From: Virgibacillus_N oceani_A
GTDB taxonomy: Bacteria; Bacillota; Bacilli; Bacillales; Amphibacillaceae
DNA length: 64,000 bases
Assembly: GCA_041521345.1 (NCBI GenBank)
Contig: JBGOHB010000009.1
Direction: 5' to 3' (one strand)
The notes below the pieces were generated by a model. That model searched no databases. It worked only from the letters and a program-made list of their open reading frames with translations, and was not told the DNA's origin. Positions within the stretch are counted from its first letter, which is position 1. Every line of letters begins with the position of its first letter. A program made the translations under genes and the position numbers. Shown piece by piece: positions 1 through 8,794 of the stretch.

Positions 1-21
1 GTTAGAATGGTTTTGAGTCAT
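1..21 (-). CDS. 5' end of an unidentified leftward gene (partial)
   Basis: The first 21 bases read on the minus strand as ATG followed by six codons (M-T-Q-N-H-S-N). A good ribosome site (GGAGG on the minus strand, around 32-36) lies about ten bases upstream of that ATG. The gene runs off the left edge, so nothing can be said about its product. It is divergent from the dihydrofolate reductase gene, and the roughly 140 bases between them must hold both promoters. Confidence 0.5.
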
Positions 22-163
22 CGTGAATTACCTCCGTATGGTTTGTGTTTTTGTCAACCTTAATTATACGTGGTTTCACGATGGCTTTCTATTTATTTAG
101 CTGTTGCATTTCATTTTACAATGAACCAATACAAAATTTTGAAAAAGAAAGGCCGTGTTGCAT

Positions 164-649
164 ATGAAAGTATCTTTAATCGTTGCCAAGGATGAAAATA
201 GTGTAATTGGCAAGAACAATGATATCCCTTGGCGTATTCCAAACGATTGGGATTATGTTAAAAATACAACAAAAGGTCATCCAATCATATTGGGTAGAAA
301 AAATCTCGAATCCATAGGAAGGGCATTGCCTCATAGAAGGAATATCGTTCTAACTAGAGATAGGAGCTTTAGCTTTAAAGATTGTGAGATTGCCAACTCC
401 ATCGAAGAAGTATTTAAGCTGTGCAAAAATGAAGAGGAAATATTCATTTTCGGGGGCGAACAGGTCTATAAATTGTTCATGCCCTATGTAGAGAAAATGC
501 ATATTACGAAAATTCATCATGAATTTGAGGGAGATACGTATTTTCCTGAAGTAAATGACGATGATTGGAAAGAAGTATCAGTTGAAAAAGGAATGAAGAA
601 TGAGGAAAACCCTTATGATTATTATTTCCATGTTTATGAAAGGAAATAA
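164..649 (+). CDS. dfrA: dihydrofolate reductase
   Basis: Dihydrofolate reductase, which reduces dihydrofolate to tetrahydrofolate with NADPH in the cytoplasm. The 161-residue protein shows the family order: N-terminal strand SLIVAKDENSVIGKNN, the IPW-x-x-P-N-D loop with the catalytic acid, the NADPH motif GRKNLESIGR followed by LPHRRNIVLTR, and the late FGGEQVYKLF glycine motif. ATG 164 is preferred over GTG 155 because the AAAGG site at 148-152 would sit only two bases from GTG but eleven from ATG. The sequence diverges from typical housekeeping enzymes and no thyA is adjacent, so it may be a second, accessory DHFR such as trimethoprim-tolerant types. The neighbour is a P-loop kinase. Confidence 0.9.
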   Translation: MKVSLIVAKDENSVIGKNNDIPWRIPNDWDYVKNTTKGHPIILGRKNLESIGRALPHRRNIVLTRDRSFSFKDCEIANSIEEVFKLCKNEEEIFIFGGEQVYKLFMPYVEKMHITKIHHEFEGDTYFPEVNDDDWKEVSVEKGMKNEENPYDYYFHVYERK

Positions 650-686
650 ATTAATGACAGAAGAAGTCCCAGGGGGCAGAGTTACG

Positions 687-1223
687 ATGGAAAAGAAAAA
701 AGCACTTGTCATTGCCATAGCCGGAGTTTCAGGTGCAGGGAAAACAACAATCACAAAACAGTTAAATAACAGATTACATAATTCTAAAGCATTATTTTTT
801 GATGACTACGATTTTGAGGGGCCCGACATCGTTGATTGGGTTGACAAGGGAGCAAATTATGACCTTTGGAACTTAACTCCATTAATTCGGGACCTGGAAA
901 AATTGAATCATGAACCATTGGATTATAATGTCATTGATTTTCCGTTTGCTTATAAGCATTCTAGAACAAGTAAATTCATTGATTTTGCCGTCTTTATTGA
1001 TACGCCATTGGATATTGCCATGGTGCACCGAATGATGAGAGATTTTAAGCATAGCTCCAGTAAAGATATCCTTGCAGATATGGAAAATTACATCTCACAA
1101 GGAAGGCGCGGATATCTTGAGATGCTTAAAACGATTAAGCCAAATTCGGACTTGATTGTCGACGGAACTTTATCAGTCTCTGAGGTTACTGATAGGATTT
1201 ATGAAAGGATATTAAGGCCGTGA
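687..1223 (+). CDS. uridine-kinase-like P-loop kinase
   Basis: Small nucleoside/uridine-kinase-like P-loop NTPase of 178 residues. The Walker A motif GVSGAGKTT lies near residue 14, followed by an FFDDYDFEGPD segment resembling the substrate and lid region of uridine kinases. A late IDTPLDIAMVHRMMRD segment is the arginine-bearing lid. The substrate is unknown; a role in nucleoside salvage is inferred from the family. ATG 687 is chosen because AGGGGG at 671-676 precedes it by about ten bases. An alternative in-frame ATG at 654 also has an AAAGGA. The gene follows DHFR closely and may be cotranscribed with it. Confidence 0.75.
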   Translation: MEKKKALVIAIAGVSGAGKTTITKQLNNRLHNSKALFFDDYDFEGPDIVDWVDKGANYDLWNLTPLIRDLEKLNHEPLDYNVIDFPFAYKHSRTSKFIDFAVFIDTPLDIAMVHRMMRDFKHSSSKDILADMENYISQGRRGYLEMLKTIKPNSDLIVDGTLSVSEVTDRIYERILRP

Positions 1224-1256
1224 AAAAAGGAGCAAAGTTTTAATTTAGATGCAAAG

Positions 1257-1610
1257 GTGGTGTTTTTTCTGATAGGAAACATAGGAGGAATACTTGGGAT
1301 AATAATTTCAATTCTCATTTTCACCTTATTAATAATTGGGCTGTTGATTAGTAGAAAACATGCATTTAAAGCAGGCGTTTATTTTTTTGCTTTACTGATC
1401 ATTCATAAACTCTATTCCTATGCAGCGCCGCGCTTCATAGAAAGTTATGTAGACAGGGTGGTATCCGAAAATATAGAATTATGGTTTGACATGACTATTG
1501 CACAACTGGTTGCCTGGTTTTCATTGGTCCCAAAAACGATTGAACTGGCTGCATTTATCTTTTTAGTTACTGGTTTATATCAGCTTAAATTTTATCGTAA
1601 ACCTTCATAG
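1257..1610 (+). CDS. small hydrophobic membrane protein, function unknown
   Basis: A protein of about 117 residues with a strongly hydrophobic N-terminal half: one helix around residues 4-32 (IGGILGIIISILIFTLLIIGLL) and another around 38-52 (GVYFFALLIIHKLYS). A third helix lies at the C-terminus (IELAAFIFLVTGLYQ). It is therefore a multi-pass membrane protein, and I recognise no family. The start is uncertain. AAAGGTGG (1253-1260) overlaps GTG 1257, and real initiation may be a few codons later, where only CTG 1269 or ATA 1272 is available. Confidence 0.5.
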   Translation: MVFFLIGNIGGILGIIISILIFTLLIIGLLISRKHAFKAGVYFFALLIIHKLYSYAAPRFIESYVDRVVSENIELWFDMTIAQLVAWFSLVPKTIELAAFIFLVTGLYQLKFYRKPS

Positions 1611-1674
1611 TAAAAATTAATGAGTTCATTATCTGCAGAGAAGGAAAATTAAGATATGTTGTAAAGGCGGTAGA

Positions 1675-1803
1675 ATGGTGAAAAGATTAGTGGTTATAAC
1701 AGTTGGCAAAATACATAGCAGGAAAACAACATTTGTCCAAGCTTTAGAAAAAGAACTGGACAACGCACGCTTAAAAAGAATGAGGATGCCGATTGAGTAT
1801 TGA
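1675..1803 (+). pseudogene. remnant of an AAA/P-loop kinase N-terminus
   Basis: ATG 1675, behind AAAGGCGG, opens a 42-codon frame beginning with a hydrophobic strand (LVVITVGK) and continuing H-S-R-K-T-T-F. This looks like a decayed Walker A of the G-K-T-H-S-G-K-T-T-F type: the second glycine is now Arg and the Thr of the first G-K-T is Ile. After a normal-looking E-L-D-N the frame diverges and stops. It appears to be the leftover first 30 codons of a small bacillar kinase whose remainder is deleted. Confidence 0.5.
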
Positions 1804-1868
1804 GAGAATTGTTCGGATTGCTGAATCTATATAAGTTTTTATAATACAGTTCACATAAAGGGGTGTTG

Positions 1869-2297
1869 ATGTCTATGAAACAGTGGTCTGGTTCTGCGGG
1901 AGTATGTGTGAATGAAAATGCTGAATTACTAATGATTCTACAGGGAAAACCCGAAGAGAAGAAAAAATGGTCTATTCCTTCTGGTGGAAGAGAAAAGGGA
2001 GAAACGTTTGAGGAATGCTGTATTAGAGAGGTAGAGGAAGAAACAGGATACATAGTTAAAGTTGTTGAAAAGATCAAATTGAAAAGAGCGCGTTATGACT
2101 ATTGGAATACAGTAGCTGAAGTGCATTATTTCCTTGTGCAAATCGTTGGTGGGAATAGAAATTTTCAAGACCCGGATCAACTTATATATGATATTGCCTG
2201 GAAAACCATAAACGAAATAAAAACTATAGATTTATCTTTTCCAGAAGATAGGGAACTTCTTATTGATTACATAACGAAAAACTTTGCAAAAACGTAG
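1869..2297 (+). CDS. NUDIX hydrolase
   Basis: NUDIX-family pyrophosphohydrolase of about 142 residues. The NUDIX box is complete: a glycine, five residues and Glu, then seven residues and REVEEETGY, so the metal-binding glutamates are all present. The substrate (nucleotide or sugar-nucleotide diphosphate) cannot be told from sequence. AAAGGGG at 1857-1863 serves ATG 1869 (spacing 5) or ATG 1875 (spacing 11). The stop codon abuts the ATG of the decayed GrpB gene, so the two were once an operon. Confidence 0.85.
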   Translation: MSMKQWSGSAGVCVNENAELLMILQGKPEEKKKWSIPSGGREKGETFEECCIREVEEETGYIVKVVEKIKLKRARYDYWNTVAEVHYFLVQIVGGNRNFQDPDQLIYDIAWKTINEIKTIDLSFPEDRELLIDYITKNFAKT

Positions 2298-2829
2298 ATG
2301 GAGAAAAAAGTGAATTTTAATAGCACCAGCTTATTCAAAGCCGATGCGGAGCAGGCTTTTTTATCCCAAATGGAACTAATTAAAGAATACATTCCGGAGG
2401 CTGATATTCAACACGTCGGCAGTACAGCCATTCCAAACAGCTTAACAAAAGGAGATTTGGATATACAGGTTCGGGTTACTGCTGAACAATTTCCAGAAGC
2501 GGTTAAGGCACTTTCATTATTATATGAAATCAACGAAGGCAGTATCAAAACAGAGGCGTTCCCGGGCACTTAAAGATGACTCTATGAGTCCTCTTTTGGG
2601 GGTGCAACTGACTGTAATGAATTCTGAATTTGATTTCTTTTGGTAGTTCCGTGATGTTCTATTGCAGAATGATCAATACAGGCTGGAGTATGATGAGTTA
2701 AAAAGGACATGGCAAGGAAAAGGAATGGAATATTATAGGGAAGCCAAAGATGCTTTTATTTATAAAATTATGCACAGTCCTCAATTCCAAAAGCTTGATC
2801 ATACAAGGGGTGGTAAGAATGGAGTATAA
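2298..2829 (+). pseudogene. GrpB (UPF0157) nucleotidyltransferase-fold protein, frameshifted
   Basis: The first 91 codons match the GrpB family, with the nucleotidyltransferase-like HVGSTAIP motif and a following K-G-D-L-D-I-Q segment. Near 2567 the frame shifts, and coding continues in another phase with a recognisable D-S-M-S-P...V-Q-L-T-V-M-N-S-E-F-D-F-F-W stretch. A TAG at 2644-2646 then interrupts it, and the frame runs on through Q-N-D-Q-Y-R-L-E-Y to TAA at 2827. One indel plus one nonsense codon make this a recent pseudogene of about 175 codons. Confidence 0.85.
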
Positions 2830-2842
2830 AATATGGGATAAT

Positions 2843-2872
2843 CTTCTTTAAAAACTTGATATTTTAAAGAAG
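2843..2872. repeat. perfect inverted repeat, hairpin
   Basis: CTTCTTTAAAA at 2843-2853 is the exact complement of TTTTAAAGAAG at 2862-2872, with an 8-base loop. There is no T-run after it, so it is a weak terminator candidate for the NUDIX/GrpB unit. Being AT-rich and palindromic, it could equally be an operator for the UvrA-type gene 200 bases downstream. Confidence 0.4.
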
Positions 2873-3072
2873 TAAAAGATATCAAAAAATGCTTGTAACA
2901 TGAAAAGAAGTCAAATATTAATATTCTCTATACTTCCAGCGATCAGCCTCCTTCTACAGTATTGAACCATGGTATACATCCTAAGAAATCTATTTTTCAT
3001 CCCAGACATAATGTTGTCAGGGTACTTCTGTATAATGACTTATATAATGTTATCTTTACAGGAGTGGTTAAT

Positions 3073-5325
3073 ATGATTGAAAATCAATTTATTAAACTTG
3101 TTGGCTTAAAGGAAAATAACTTAAAAAATGTTTCGCTAACTATTCCAAAAAGGAAGATCACTGTATTTACGGGCGTTTCTGGTTCTGGAAAATCATCAGT
3201 CATTTTCGACACAATAAGTAAGGAAGCCCAACGCCAGTTGAATCAGACTTTTACGACGTATATTCAAAATCGGTTACCATCATACAGTCAACCAGACGCA
3301 TTATCCATCGAGAATCTTTCCCCCGCCGTGATGATTGATCAACGACGATTAGGAGGAAATATACGTTCAACACTTGGTACAGTCACAGATATTTACGCCT
3401 TATTGCGATTATTATTTTCCCGTATTGGAAAGCCCTTTATTGGCGAATCTGATGTTTTTTCCTTCAACAATCCGAAAGGGATGTGTTCAAAGTGTCAGGG
3501 AATTGGTCGAAAGGTTGAGCCTGATATAGAGAAACTAATCGATAAAACAAAATCATTAAATGAAGGAGCAATTTTGTTTTCCACATTCTCCGCGGGGACT
3601 TGGTATTGGCAGAAACATTTAATCTCAGGCATATTCAATACGGATAAAAAGTTAATGGATTACACGGATGCAGAGTGGCAAACGTTGCTGCATGGAAAAG
3701 ACAAGAAAATCGTATTACCCTTAAAAAACGAACCCGTCAAGTATTTTGAAGGCGTTGCAGACAGGTTTAGACGCATGTACTTGAAAAAAGAGATCAATCA
3801 ATTATCGAATAATGTGAAGAATTTTATCACTATAACACATTGCACAGCTTGTAATGGAACTCGGTTAAGCCAAGAGGTATTAAATTGCAAAATAGATGGT
3901 GATAACATTGCTCAGTTCGCTGCTATGGAAGCAGGAGAATTGATAAAGGTAATTGAAACAATACATGCTCCAATCGCAAAACCGATCATTTCCAACATTT
4001 TAAATCGATTACATCATCTCGTGGATATGGGGCTTTATTATCTTACGCTGAACCGAGAAACATCAACCTTGTCTGGAGGAGAATCACAGCGTGTGAAAAT
4101 GATAAGGCATCTTAATAGTAGTTTAACGGATATGATGTATATTTTTGATGAACCGAGTATTGGACTGCATCCCCATGATGTACACAGCCTTAATCGGATG
4201 CTCCAAAAACTTCGGGACAAAGGAAACACTGTTATAGTAGTTGAGCATGACAAGGATGTTATTAAAATTGGTGATCATATAGTCGATATTGGACCAGGTG
4301 CAGGTACAAATGGCGGAGAAATTGTCTATGAAGGTAATCTTCGGGGGTTATACGACGCTGATACTCTAACTGGAAAATATATGAGGGCGAAACAATCATT
4401 AAAAAAAGAACTTCGTAAATATAACGGATATCTTTCCATTGTCGATGCCTCAAAACACAACCTGAAAAATGTTACAGTTCATATTCCTTGTGGTGTTCAC
4501 ACTGTAATTACTGGTGTAGCCGGTTCGGGGAAAAGTACAATGATTTTTGAGGCGTTTTTAGAACAGCATCCAGAAGCCATTGTTATCGACCAAAAGTCAG
4601 TGAGTACCTCGATTCGGTCAACGCCAGCGACATATACAGGCATTATGGATGCAATCCGAGATTCCTTTGCCTCTGCCAATAATGTAAGTAAATCACTTTT
4701 TAGTTTTAACTCAAAAGGTGCTTGCCCGGAATGCCAGGGGAACGGATTTATTAATACAGATCTTGCATTTCTTGAGCGTATTAGAACGACTTGTGAAACA
4801 TGTAATGGGAAGCGGTTCAAAGATGAAGTGCTACAGTATAAGCTAGATGGGAAATCTATTTCAGATGTATTAGACTTGTCAGTACTAGAGGCACTTCAAT
4901 TTTTTCAGGGGAAAGAAGGGCTTTCCATTTTAAAAGCTTTATCAGAAGTAGGATTAGACTATATGACATTAGGTCAGCCGTTGAATACATTATCGGGTGG
5001 AGAATGTCAAAGAATTAAATTAGCTGGCGAGCTGTACCGTTCTGGTAATATCTACGTTCTGGACGAGCCGACAACTGGACTTCACATGGCTGATGTTAAA
5101 CATTTATTATCCATTCTAAATCGTTTAGTTGATAACGGCAGCACCGTTATTGTAATTGAACACAATCTGGATATAATGAAACAAGCAGACTGGATTATTG
5201 ATCTTGGACCTGATGGAGGAAATAAAGGAGGAGAAATCATGTTCACTGGTACACCACATGATTTAGTGACAAGGAGTAACTCACTAACTGCACAATATCT
5301 AAGAAATGATATACAGGGGGACTAA
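3073..5325 (+). CDS. short UvrA-type ABC ATPase (UvrA2-like)
   Basis: UvrA paralogue of 750 residues, against about 940 for housekeeping UvrA. Two ABC halves are present. The first has Walker A GVSGSGKSS, signature TLSGGESQR and Walker B IFDEPSIGLHPHD; the second has GVAGSGKST, TLSGGECQR and VLDEPTTGLHMAD. The CxxC zinc pairs of UvrA are kept (C-S-K-C with C-T-A-C; C-P-E-C with C-E-T-C). The missing length lies in the UvrB-binding and insertion regions, so it is probably not the repair enzyme proper. Such paralogues are linked to resistance against DNA-binding drugs. ATG 3073 is chosen over the longer frame because ACAGGAG lies eight bases before it. A WYL regulator starts two bases after its stop. 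Confidence 0.85.
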   Translation: MIENQFIKLVGLKENNLKNVSLTIPKRKITVFTGVSGSGKSSVIFDTISKEAQRQLNQTFTTYIQNRLPSYSQPDALSIENLSPAVMIDQRRLGGNIRSTLGTVTDIYALLRLLFSRIGKPFIGESDVFSFNNPKGMCSKCQGIGRKVEPDIEKLIDKTKSLNEGAILFSTFSAGTWYWQKHLISGIFNTDKKLMDYTDAEWQTLLHGKDKKIVLPLKNEPVKYFEGVADRFRRMYLKKEINQLSNNVKNFITITHCTACNGTRLSQEVLNCKIDGDNIAQFAAMEAGELIKVIETIHAPIAKPIISNILNRLHHLVDMGLYYLTLNRETSTLSGGESQRVKMIRHLNSSLTDMMYIFDEPSIGLHPHDVHSLNRMLQKLRDKGNTVIVVEHDKDVIKIGDHIVDIGPGAGTNGGEIVYEGNLRGLYDADTLTGKYMRAKQSLKKELRKYNGYLSIVDASKHNLKNVTVHIPCGVHTVITGVAGSGKSTMIFEAFLEQHPEAIVIDQKSVSTSIRSTPATYTGIMDAIRDSFASANNVSKSLFSFNSKGACPECQGNGFINTDLAFLERIRTTCETCNGKRFKDEVLQYKLDGKSISDVLDLSVLEALQFFQGKEGLSILKALSEVGLDYMTLGQPLNTLSGGECQRIKLAGELYRSGNIYVLDEPTTGLHMADVKHLLSILNRLVDNGSTVIVIEHNLDIMKQADWIIDLGPDGGNKGGEIMFTGTPHDLVTRSNSLTAQYLRNDIQGD

Positions 5326-5327
5326 CC

Positions 5328-6254
5328 TTGAAAATCGAACGCTTATTAGGAATTATTGTGTTACTGATTCACAGAAAAAGAATAAAGGCTGTTGAATTAT
5401 CGAGATACTTTGAAGTATCGGAGAGGACGATATATAGAGATATCGATTCTCTGCATCGTGCAGGAATTCCCATAATATCACTTCCTGGACAAGAAGGCGG
5501 TTATGAATTAATGGATGGGTTCAAATTGGAAAAAAAGTATCTTACTTTAGATGAACTGCTCTCTATACAGTGGGCATTGAAAAGCATTGAAAAGGCTACT
5601 GGGTTCGAAAGTATCAATGATTTGATTTCGAAAATTAATCAGTTGATTGACTCAGTACCAACGCAAGATAAAAACATCCAATTACAAATTTCACATTCGA
5701 ATAATAGTTCGCAGCATATTCAAATAATATACAAATCTATTCAGAATTGCAGTATAATTAAGATTCACTATGTAGATCATATAGGAAATGAAACAGAGCG
5801 GGACATTGAACCCATGGGAATTTTTTTGAAAGATTACCACTGGTACACTTGGGCATATTGTTTACTGCGAAATGAACTCAGAGTATTTAAATTAACCCGG
5901 ATAACTGAAACTTATAACACAAATCGCGATTTTACCAGACGTCCATATACGATGGAAGATATTTACGAAAAAGAAGATGAAAATTTGGGAAGCAGCATAA
6001 GGCCATTCACGGTTTGCCTCCAATTTAGCCAAGAGATGCGGGCGCAGGTATTAGATAACTTCCAGGAAGATGAAATAGTGAATAATCCAGGCGGAACAAT
6101 TATTGTAAATAAAAATTATTACAGTATTGATAAAGCTATTACGCAAATTATTCGTTTTGGAAATAAAGTTCGTATTATTTACCCTAAAGAACTTATTTTA
6201 GCGTTTATTAAGCGTTTAGATGACACGAAAAAAATATATAAAGATTACAGCTGA
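5328..6254 (+). CDS. HTH/WYL-domain transcriptional regulator (YafY-like)
   Basis: Regulator of 308 residues. An N-terminal DeoR-type winged helix includes the recognition segment SERTIYRDIDSLHRAGIPI (around residues 31-49). A middle WYL domain (around 140-200) binds nucleic-acid or nucleotide-like ligands in this family, and a C-terminal WCX domain follows. TTG 5328 is two bases after the uvrA2 stop and has AGGGGG upstream, so the two genes are translated as a pair. WYL proteins commonly sense DNA damage or single-stranded DNA. Regulation of its own operon is inferred from the linkage. Confidence 0.85.
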   Translation: MKIERLLGIIVLLIHRKRIKAVELSRYFEVSERTIYRDIDSLHRAGIPIISLPGQEGGYELMDGFKLEKKYLTLDELLSIQWALKSIEKATGFESINDLISKINQLIDSVPTQDKNIQLQISHSNNSSQHIQIIYKSIQNCSIIKIHYVDHIGNETERDIEPMGIFLKDYHWYTWAYCLLRNELRVFKLTRITETYNTNRDFTRRPYTMEDIYEKEDENLGSSIRPFTVCLQFSQEMRAQVLDNFQEDEIVNNPGGTIIVNKNYYSIDKAITQIIRFGNKVRIIYPKELILAFIKRLDDTKKIYKDYS

Positions 6255-6279
6255 TGAATGAATAAGTAAAGTTTTATAT

Positions 6280-6322
6280 TTTAAAACTAGTGAAATTGTT
6301 CGTGTACTTTATTAGTTTTAAA
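6280..6322. repeat. long inverted repeat after the WYL gene
   Basis: TTTAAAACTA (6280-6289) and TAGTTTTAAA (6313-6322) form a perfect 10-bp stem with a 23-base loop, just after the uvrA2-WYL pair. There is no U-tract, so terminator function is doubtful. It could be an operator. Confidence 0.35.
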
Positions 6323-6360
6323 CCATATATTCTTCAAGCATATTGGATAGGTAAAAGGCG

Positions 6361-7278
6361 GTGAAAGCAATCAAAACGTTAATAAATCAAATTCCTGAAT
6401 TAAACAATTGTAAAGACATTATTCGAATTAGAAAAGGATTTTCATCTGATGAAAAATATTTGATACATATGAATGATAAGAGGTTGCTTCTTCGAATGTT
6501 TAAGCCGGATGATTTAAAACAAAAAAAACAGGAATATTGCATTCAGGAAAAGATGAGAGATTTACACATCAATTGTTCACGCCCTGTTTCTGTAGGTGAA
6601 GTGGGAGATTGTGGCTATATGCTCACAACATACATTGATGGTATAGATGCTGAGGAAGAAATTAATAAATACACAGAAAAAAATCAATTTGATATTGGTT
6701 TTACTGCCGGGAAAGAACTGAAAAAAATGCACCAACTCGCTGCACCAAATCATGTAACCTCATGGTATTCTCGGAAAGTGAAAAAGCATAAAAATTATAT
6801 AGATGCATACTTGGAAAGTGGAGTGAAAGTTAAAAACGACCAAAAAATAATGGAGTATATTGAGAAAAATATTCATCTCATGAAACAACGCCCCAATCTG
6901 TTTCAACATGATGACTTTCATCTTGGAAACATCATAGTGAAGGATAAGAAATTTGCCGGTGTTATTGACTTTAACAGATACGACTGGGGAGATCCTTATC
7001 ATGAATTTCTTAAAATTGGCATCTTTAGCCGGGAAATTAGTATTCCTTTTTCCATAGGGCAAATCAGAGGATATTTCAATCATGAGGAACCGAATAAATA
7101 TTTTTGGCGGCTGTATTCCCTTTACCTGGCAATGTGTGTTTTCTCAACCGTGGTATGGAGTTTGAAATTTGATCCGGATAATATAAATGACATGCTGGAT
7201 AGAATGTATTTGTTTTTGGATGATCATGATTACTTTAGTCAAGTACAGCCTAGATGGTATGAAACTATGAAATTTTAA
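6361..7278 (+). CDS. aminoglycoside-phosphotransferase-family kinase
   Basis: Antibiotic-kinase/APH fold protein of 305 residues. The catalytic loop is clear: Q-H-D-D-F-H-L-G-N-I (Brenner-type H-x-D-x-x-x-x-N) near residue 182, followed by GVIDFNRYDWGDP, which carries the Mg-binding Asp. An N-terminal lysine-bearing strand (K-Y-L-I-H-M) fits the ATP lobe. The substrate is unknown. Many such bacillar proteins act on macrolides, aminoglycosides or metabolites such as choline, so resistance is not proven. GTG 6361 has GGATAGG about nine bases upstream; an AAAAGG lies too close to be used. Confidence 0.75.
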   Translation: MKAIKTLINQIPELNNCKDIIRIRKGFSSDEKYLIHMNDKRLLLRMFKPDDLKQKKQEYCIQEKMRDLHINCSRPVSVGEVGDCGYMLTTYIDGIDAEEEINKYTEKNQFDIGFTAGKELKKMHQLAAPNHVTSWYSRKVKKHKNYIDAYLESGVKVKNDQKIMEYIEKNIHLMKQRPNLFQHDDFHLGNIIVKDKKFAGVIDFNRYDWGDPYHEFLKIGIFSREISIPFSIGQIRGYFNHEEPNKYFWRLYSLYLAMCVFSTVVWSLKFDPDNINDMLDRMYLFLDDHDYFSQVQPRWYETMKF

Positions 7279-7347
7279 TCTTTTTAAAAAAAAATCTTAC
7301 CCAACCGTTCTTAAAGCAGATCAATCAACACCCAGGGGGAATAGTTA

Positions 7348-7881
7348 GTGAGAGCAAACCTGAAATTCATTCCATTCTATAAAAACGACCCTGATTTGAA
7401 TGAAATAGGAGAGCTATACTGTAAAATATTTTTAGATAATTTTTCGCTTAAAGATAAAGAAAACGCCTTAAAAAATCTGAACAATCACGCAGGTTATGAA
7501 GGTTTTAAAGGCCTAAAAGCAATAGATAGTGACGGGAATATAACAGGTTTTACCTATGGTTATACAAGTATGCCTGAACAGTTTTACCATCAAAAAATTG
7601 CAAACCAGTTATCCGCAGACGAAATCAATACTTGGCTGGACAACTGCTTTGAATTTGTAGAACTAGCTGTAGATCCTGATAATAGACGTCTTGGTATTGC
7701 AAGCAAGCTGCATGGTTTGCTCCTTGAAAACCTTTACCATAAGACTTCTGTGTTAACAACAGTTGTGGAAAATGACCCTGCAATAAACTTATACAGGACA
7801 AAGGGCTGGCAGGTGATTAATAGTAAAGCACCAGTGATCTCCGAAGACAATTTACAAGTGATCATGGGAAAAAGACTATAG
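7348..7881 (+). CDS. GNAT-family N-acetyltransferase
   Basis: Acetyl-CoA-dependent N-acetyltransferase of 177 residues. The acceptor-binding strand and pyrophosphate loop read ELAVDPDNRRLGIASKLH (R-x-x-G-I/A motif A), followed by motif B with N-D-P-A-I-N-L-Y-R-T-K-G-W. GTG 7348 lies eight bases after AGGGGGAA, a strong ribosome site. It sits 15 bases before fosB and probably shares its transcript. The substrate is unknown. Confidence 0.85.
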   Translation: MRANLKFIPFYKNDPDLNEIGELYCKIFLDNFSLKDKENALKNLNNHAGYEGFKGLKAIDSDGNITGFTYGYTSMPEQFYHQKIANQLSADEINTWLDNCFEFVELAVDPDNRRLGIASKLHGLLLENLYHKTSVLTTVVENDPAINLYRTKGWQVINSKAPVISEDNLQVIMGKRL

Positions 7882-7896
7882 TTATGAGGTGAAAGG

Positions 7897-8319
7897 ATGA
7901 CCATAAAAGGATTGAATCATTTATTATTTTCTGTTTCAGATTTAGAGAACTCCATAGCATTCTATCAAAACGTATTCGATTCAAAGCTGCTGGTGAAAGG
8001 CAAAAGCACTGCTTATTTTGACTTAAATGGAATGTGGCTTGCCCTCAATGAGGAAAGAGAAATTCCCCGCAATGAAATAGCACAGTCCTACACACATATC
8101 GCTTTTTCCATAGACAAAGCGGATTTTGACAATATGTTCAGAAAGTTGAAGGAGTTAAATGTAAACATACTGTCCGGGCGGAAAAGAGATGAGAGAGACA
8201 AAAAATCCATTTACTTTACAGATCCTGACGGTCATAAGTTTGAATTTCATACAGGCACTTTGCAAGATAGACTGGATTATTACAAAGAGGAAAAAGGACA
8301 TATGGAGTTTTTTAATTAG
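7897..8319 (+). CDS. fosB: metallothiol transferase FosB (fosfomycin resistance)
   Basis: FosB, a glyoxalase-fold enzyme that opens the epoxide of fosfomycin with bacillithiol or cysteine. The 140-residue length is that of the family, and the sequence closely follows remembered Bacillus FosB. Metal ligands are in place: His8 (GLNH), His67 (SYTHIAF) and Glu116 (HKFEF). So are the family signatures STAYFDLNG, W-L-A-L-N-E-E, R-K-R-D-E-R-D and the C-terminal HTGTLQDRLDYYKEEK. The gene appears intact and is preceded by AGGTGAAAGG. It is the best-supported resistance gene in the window. Confidence 0.95.
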   Translation: MTIKGLNHLLFSVSDLENSIAFYQNVFDSKLLVKGKSTAYFDLNGMWLALNEEREIPRNEIAQSYTHIAFSIDKADFDNMFRKLKELNVNILSGRKRDERDKKSIYFTDPDGHKFEFHTGTLQDRLDYYKEEKGHMEFFN

Positions 8320-8392
8320 TTAGTGTACTAAGTTTTGTCTCGGCGTTTGATTGACTGCTTCGAGAAAGTACGCCGTATTGACAGAACACTAA
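8320..8392. repeat. imperfect 73-bp inverted repeat after fosB
   Basis: The segment begins TTAGTGT and ends ACACTAA. The two arms also share a TGTC/GACA and a GGCG/CGCC block, so the whole can fold into one long interrupted hairpin. It fills the space between fosB and a decayed DUF2087 gene. It could be a weak terminator or the relic of a small palindromic element. There is no transposase. Confidence 0.3.
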
Positions 8393-8411
8393 AAAGAACA
8401 GGTGGGAGAAA

Positions 8412-8705
8412 ATGATGGATAAACGCTATGCGATCACAGAAGAAAGGGAGAAGGTCTTATTAACCTATTTTAAACAAGGTATTGATGGTAAATTAGATAC
8501 TATTCCAAGTAAGGAAAAACGAAAATGGATTGCTCTGGAAAATATTATCAAACATTTTGAATCGACTAGAATATACACCGAATAAGAAATTAATGATATA
8601 TTAAAGGAAATATACAGTGATTTTGCTGCAATTAGAAGATATTTGATAGATTTTGGTTTTATGGAAAGAAGCAAGGATTGTACTGAATACTGGGTGAAAA
8701 ATTAA
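8412..8705 (+). pseudogene. DUF2087-domain protein with one nonsense codon
   Basis: Behind AGGTGGGAG, the frame from ATG 8412 encodes a DUF2087-type protein of about 97 codons. It has a T-I-P-S-K-E-K-R-K-W-I-A-L-E core and, further on, F-A-A-I-R-R-Y-L-I-D-F-G-F-M-E-R...Y-W. A single TAA at 8583-8585 (codon 58, probably from a lysine AAA) splits it, with the frame intact on both sides. DUF2087 is a DNA-binding-like domain usually found at the end of small regulators. Confidence 0.8.
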
Positions 8706-8794
8706 GAATATCAGACCCTGTCATCAAAGAGCATTCAAGAACAGGAACAACCGTCACAGTGCTGCTAAACTGAATTTAGAAGGGAGAGAGATAC

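Noticed and set aside
155..163. GTG 155 as the DHFR start
   Set aside because: Only two bases from the AAAGG site; ATG 164 is at normal distance and begins the family's first strand.
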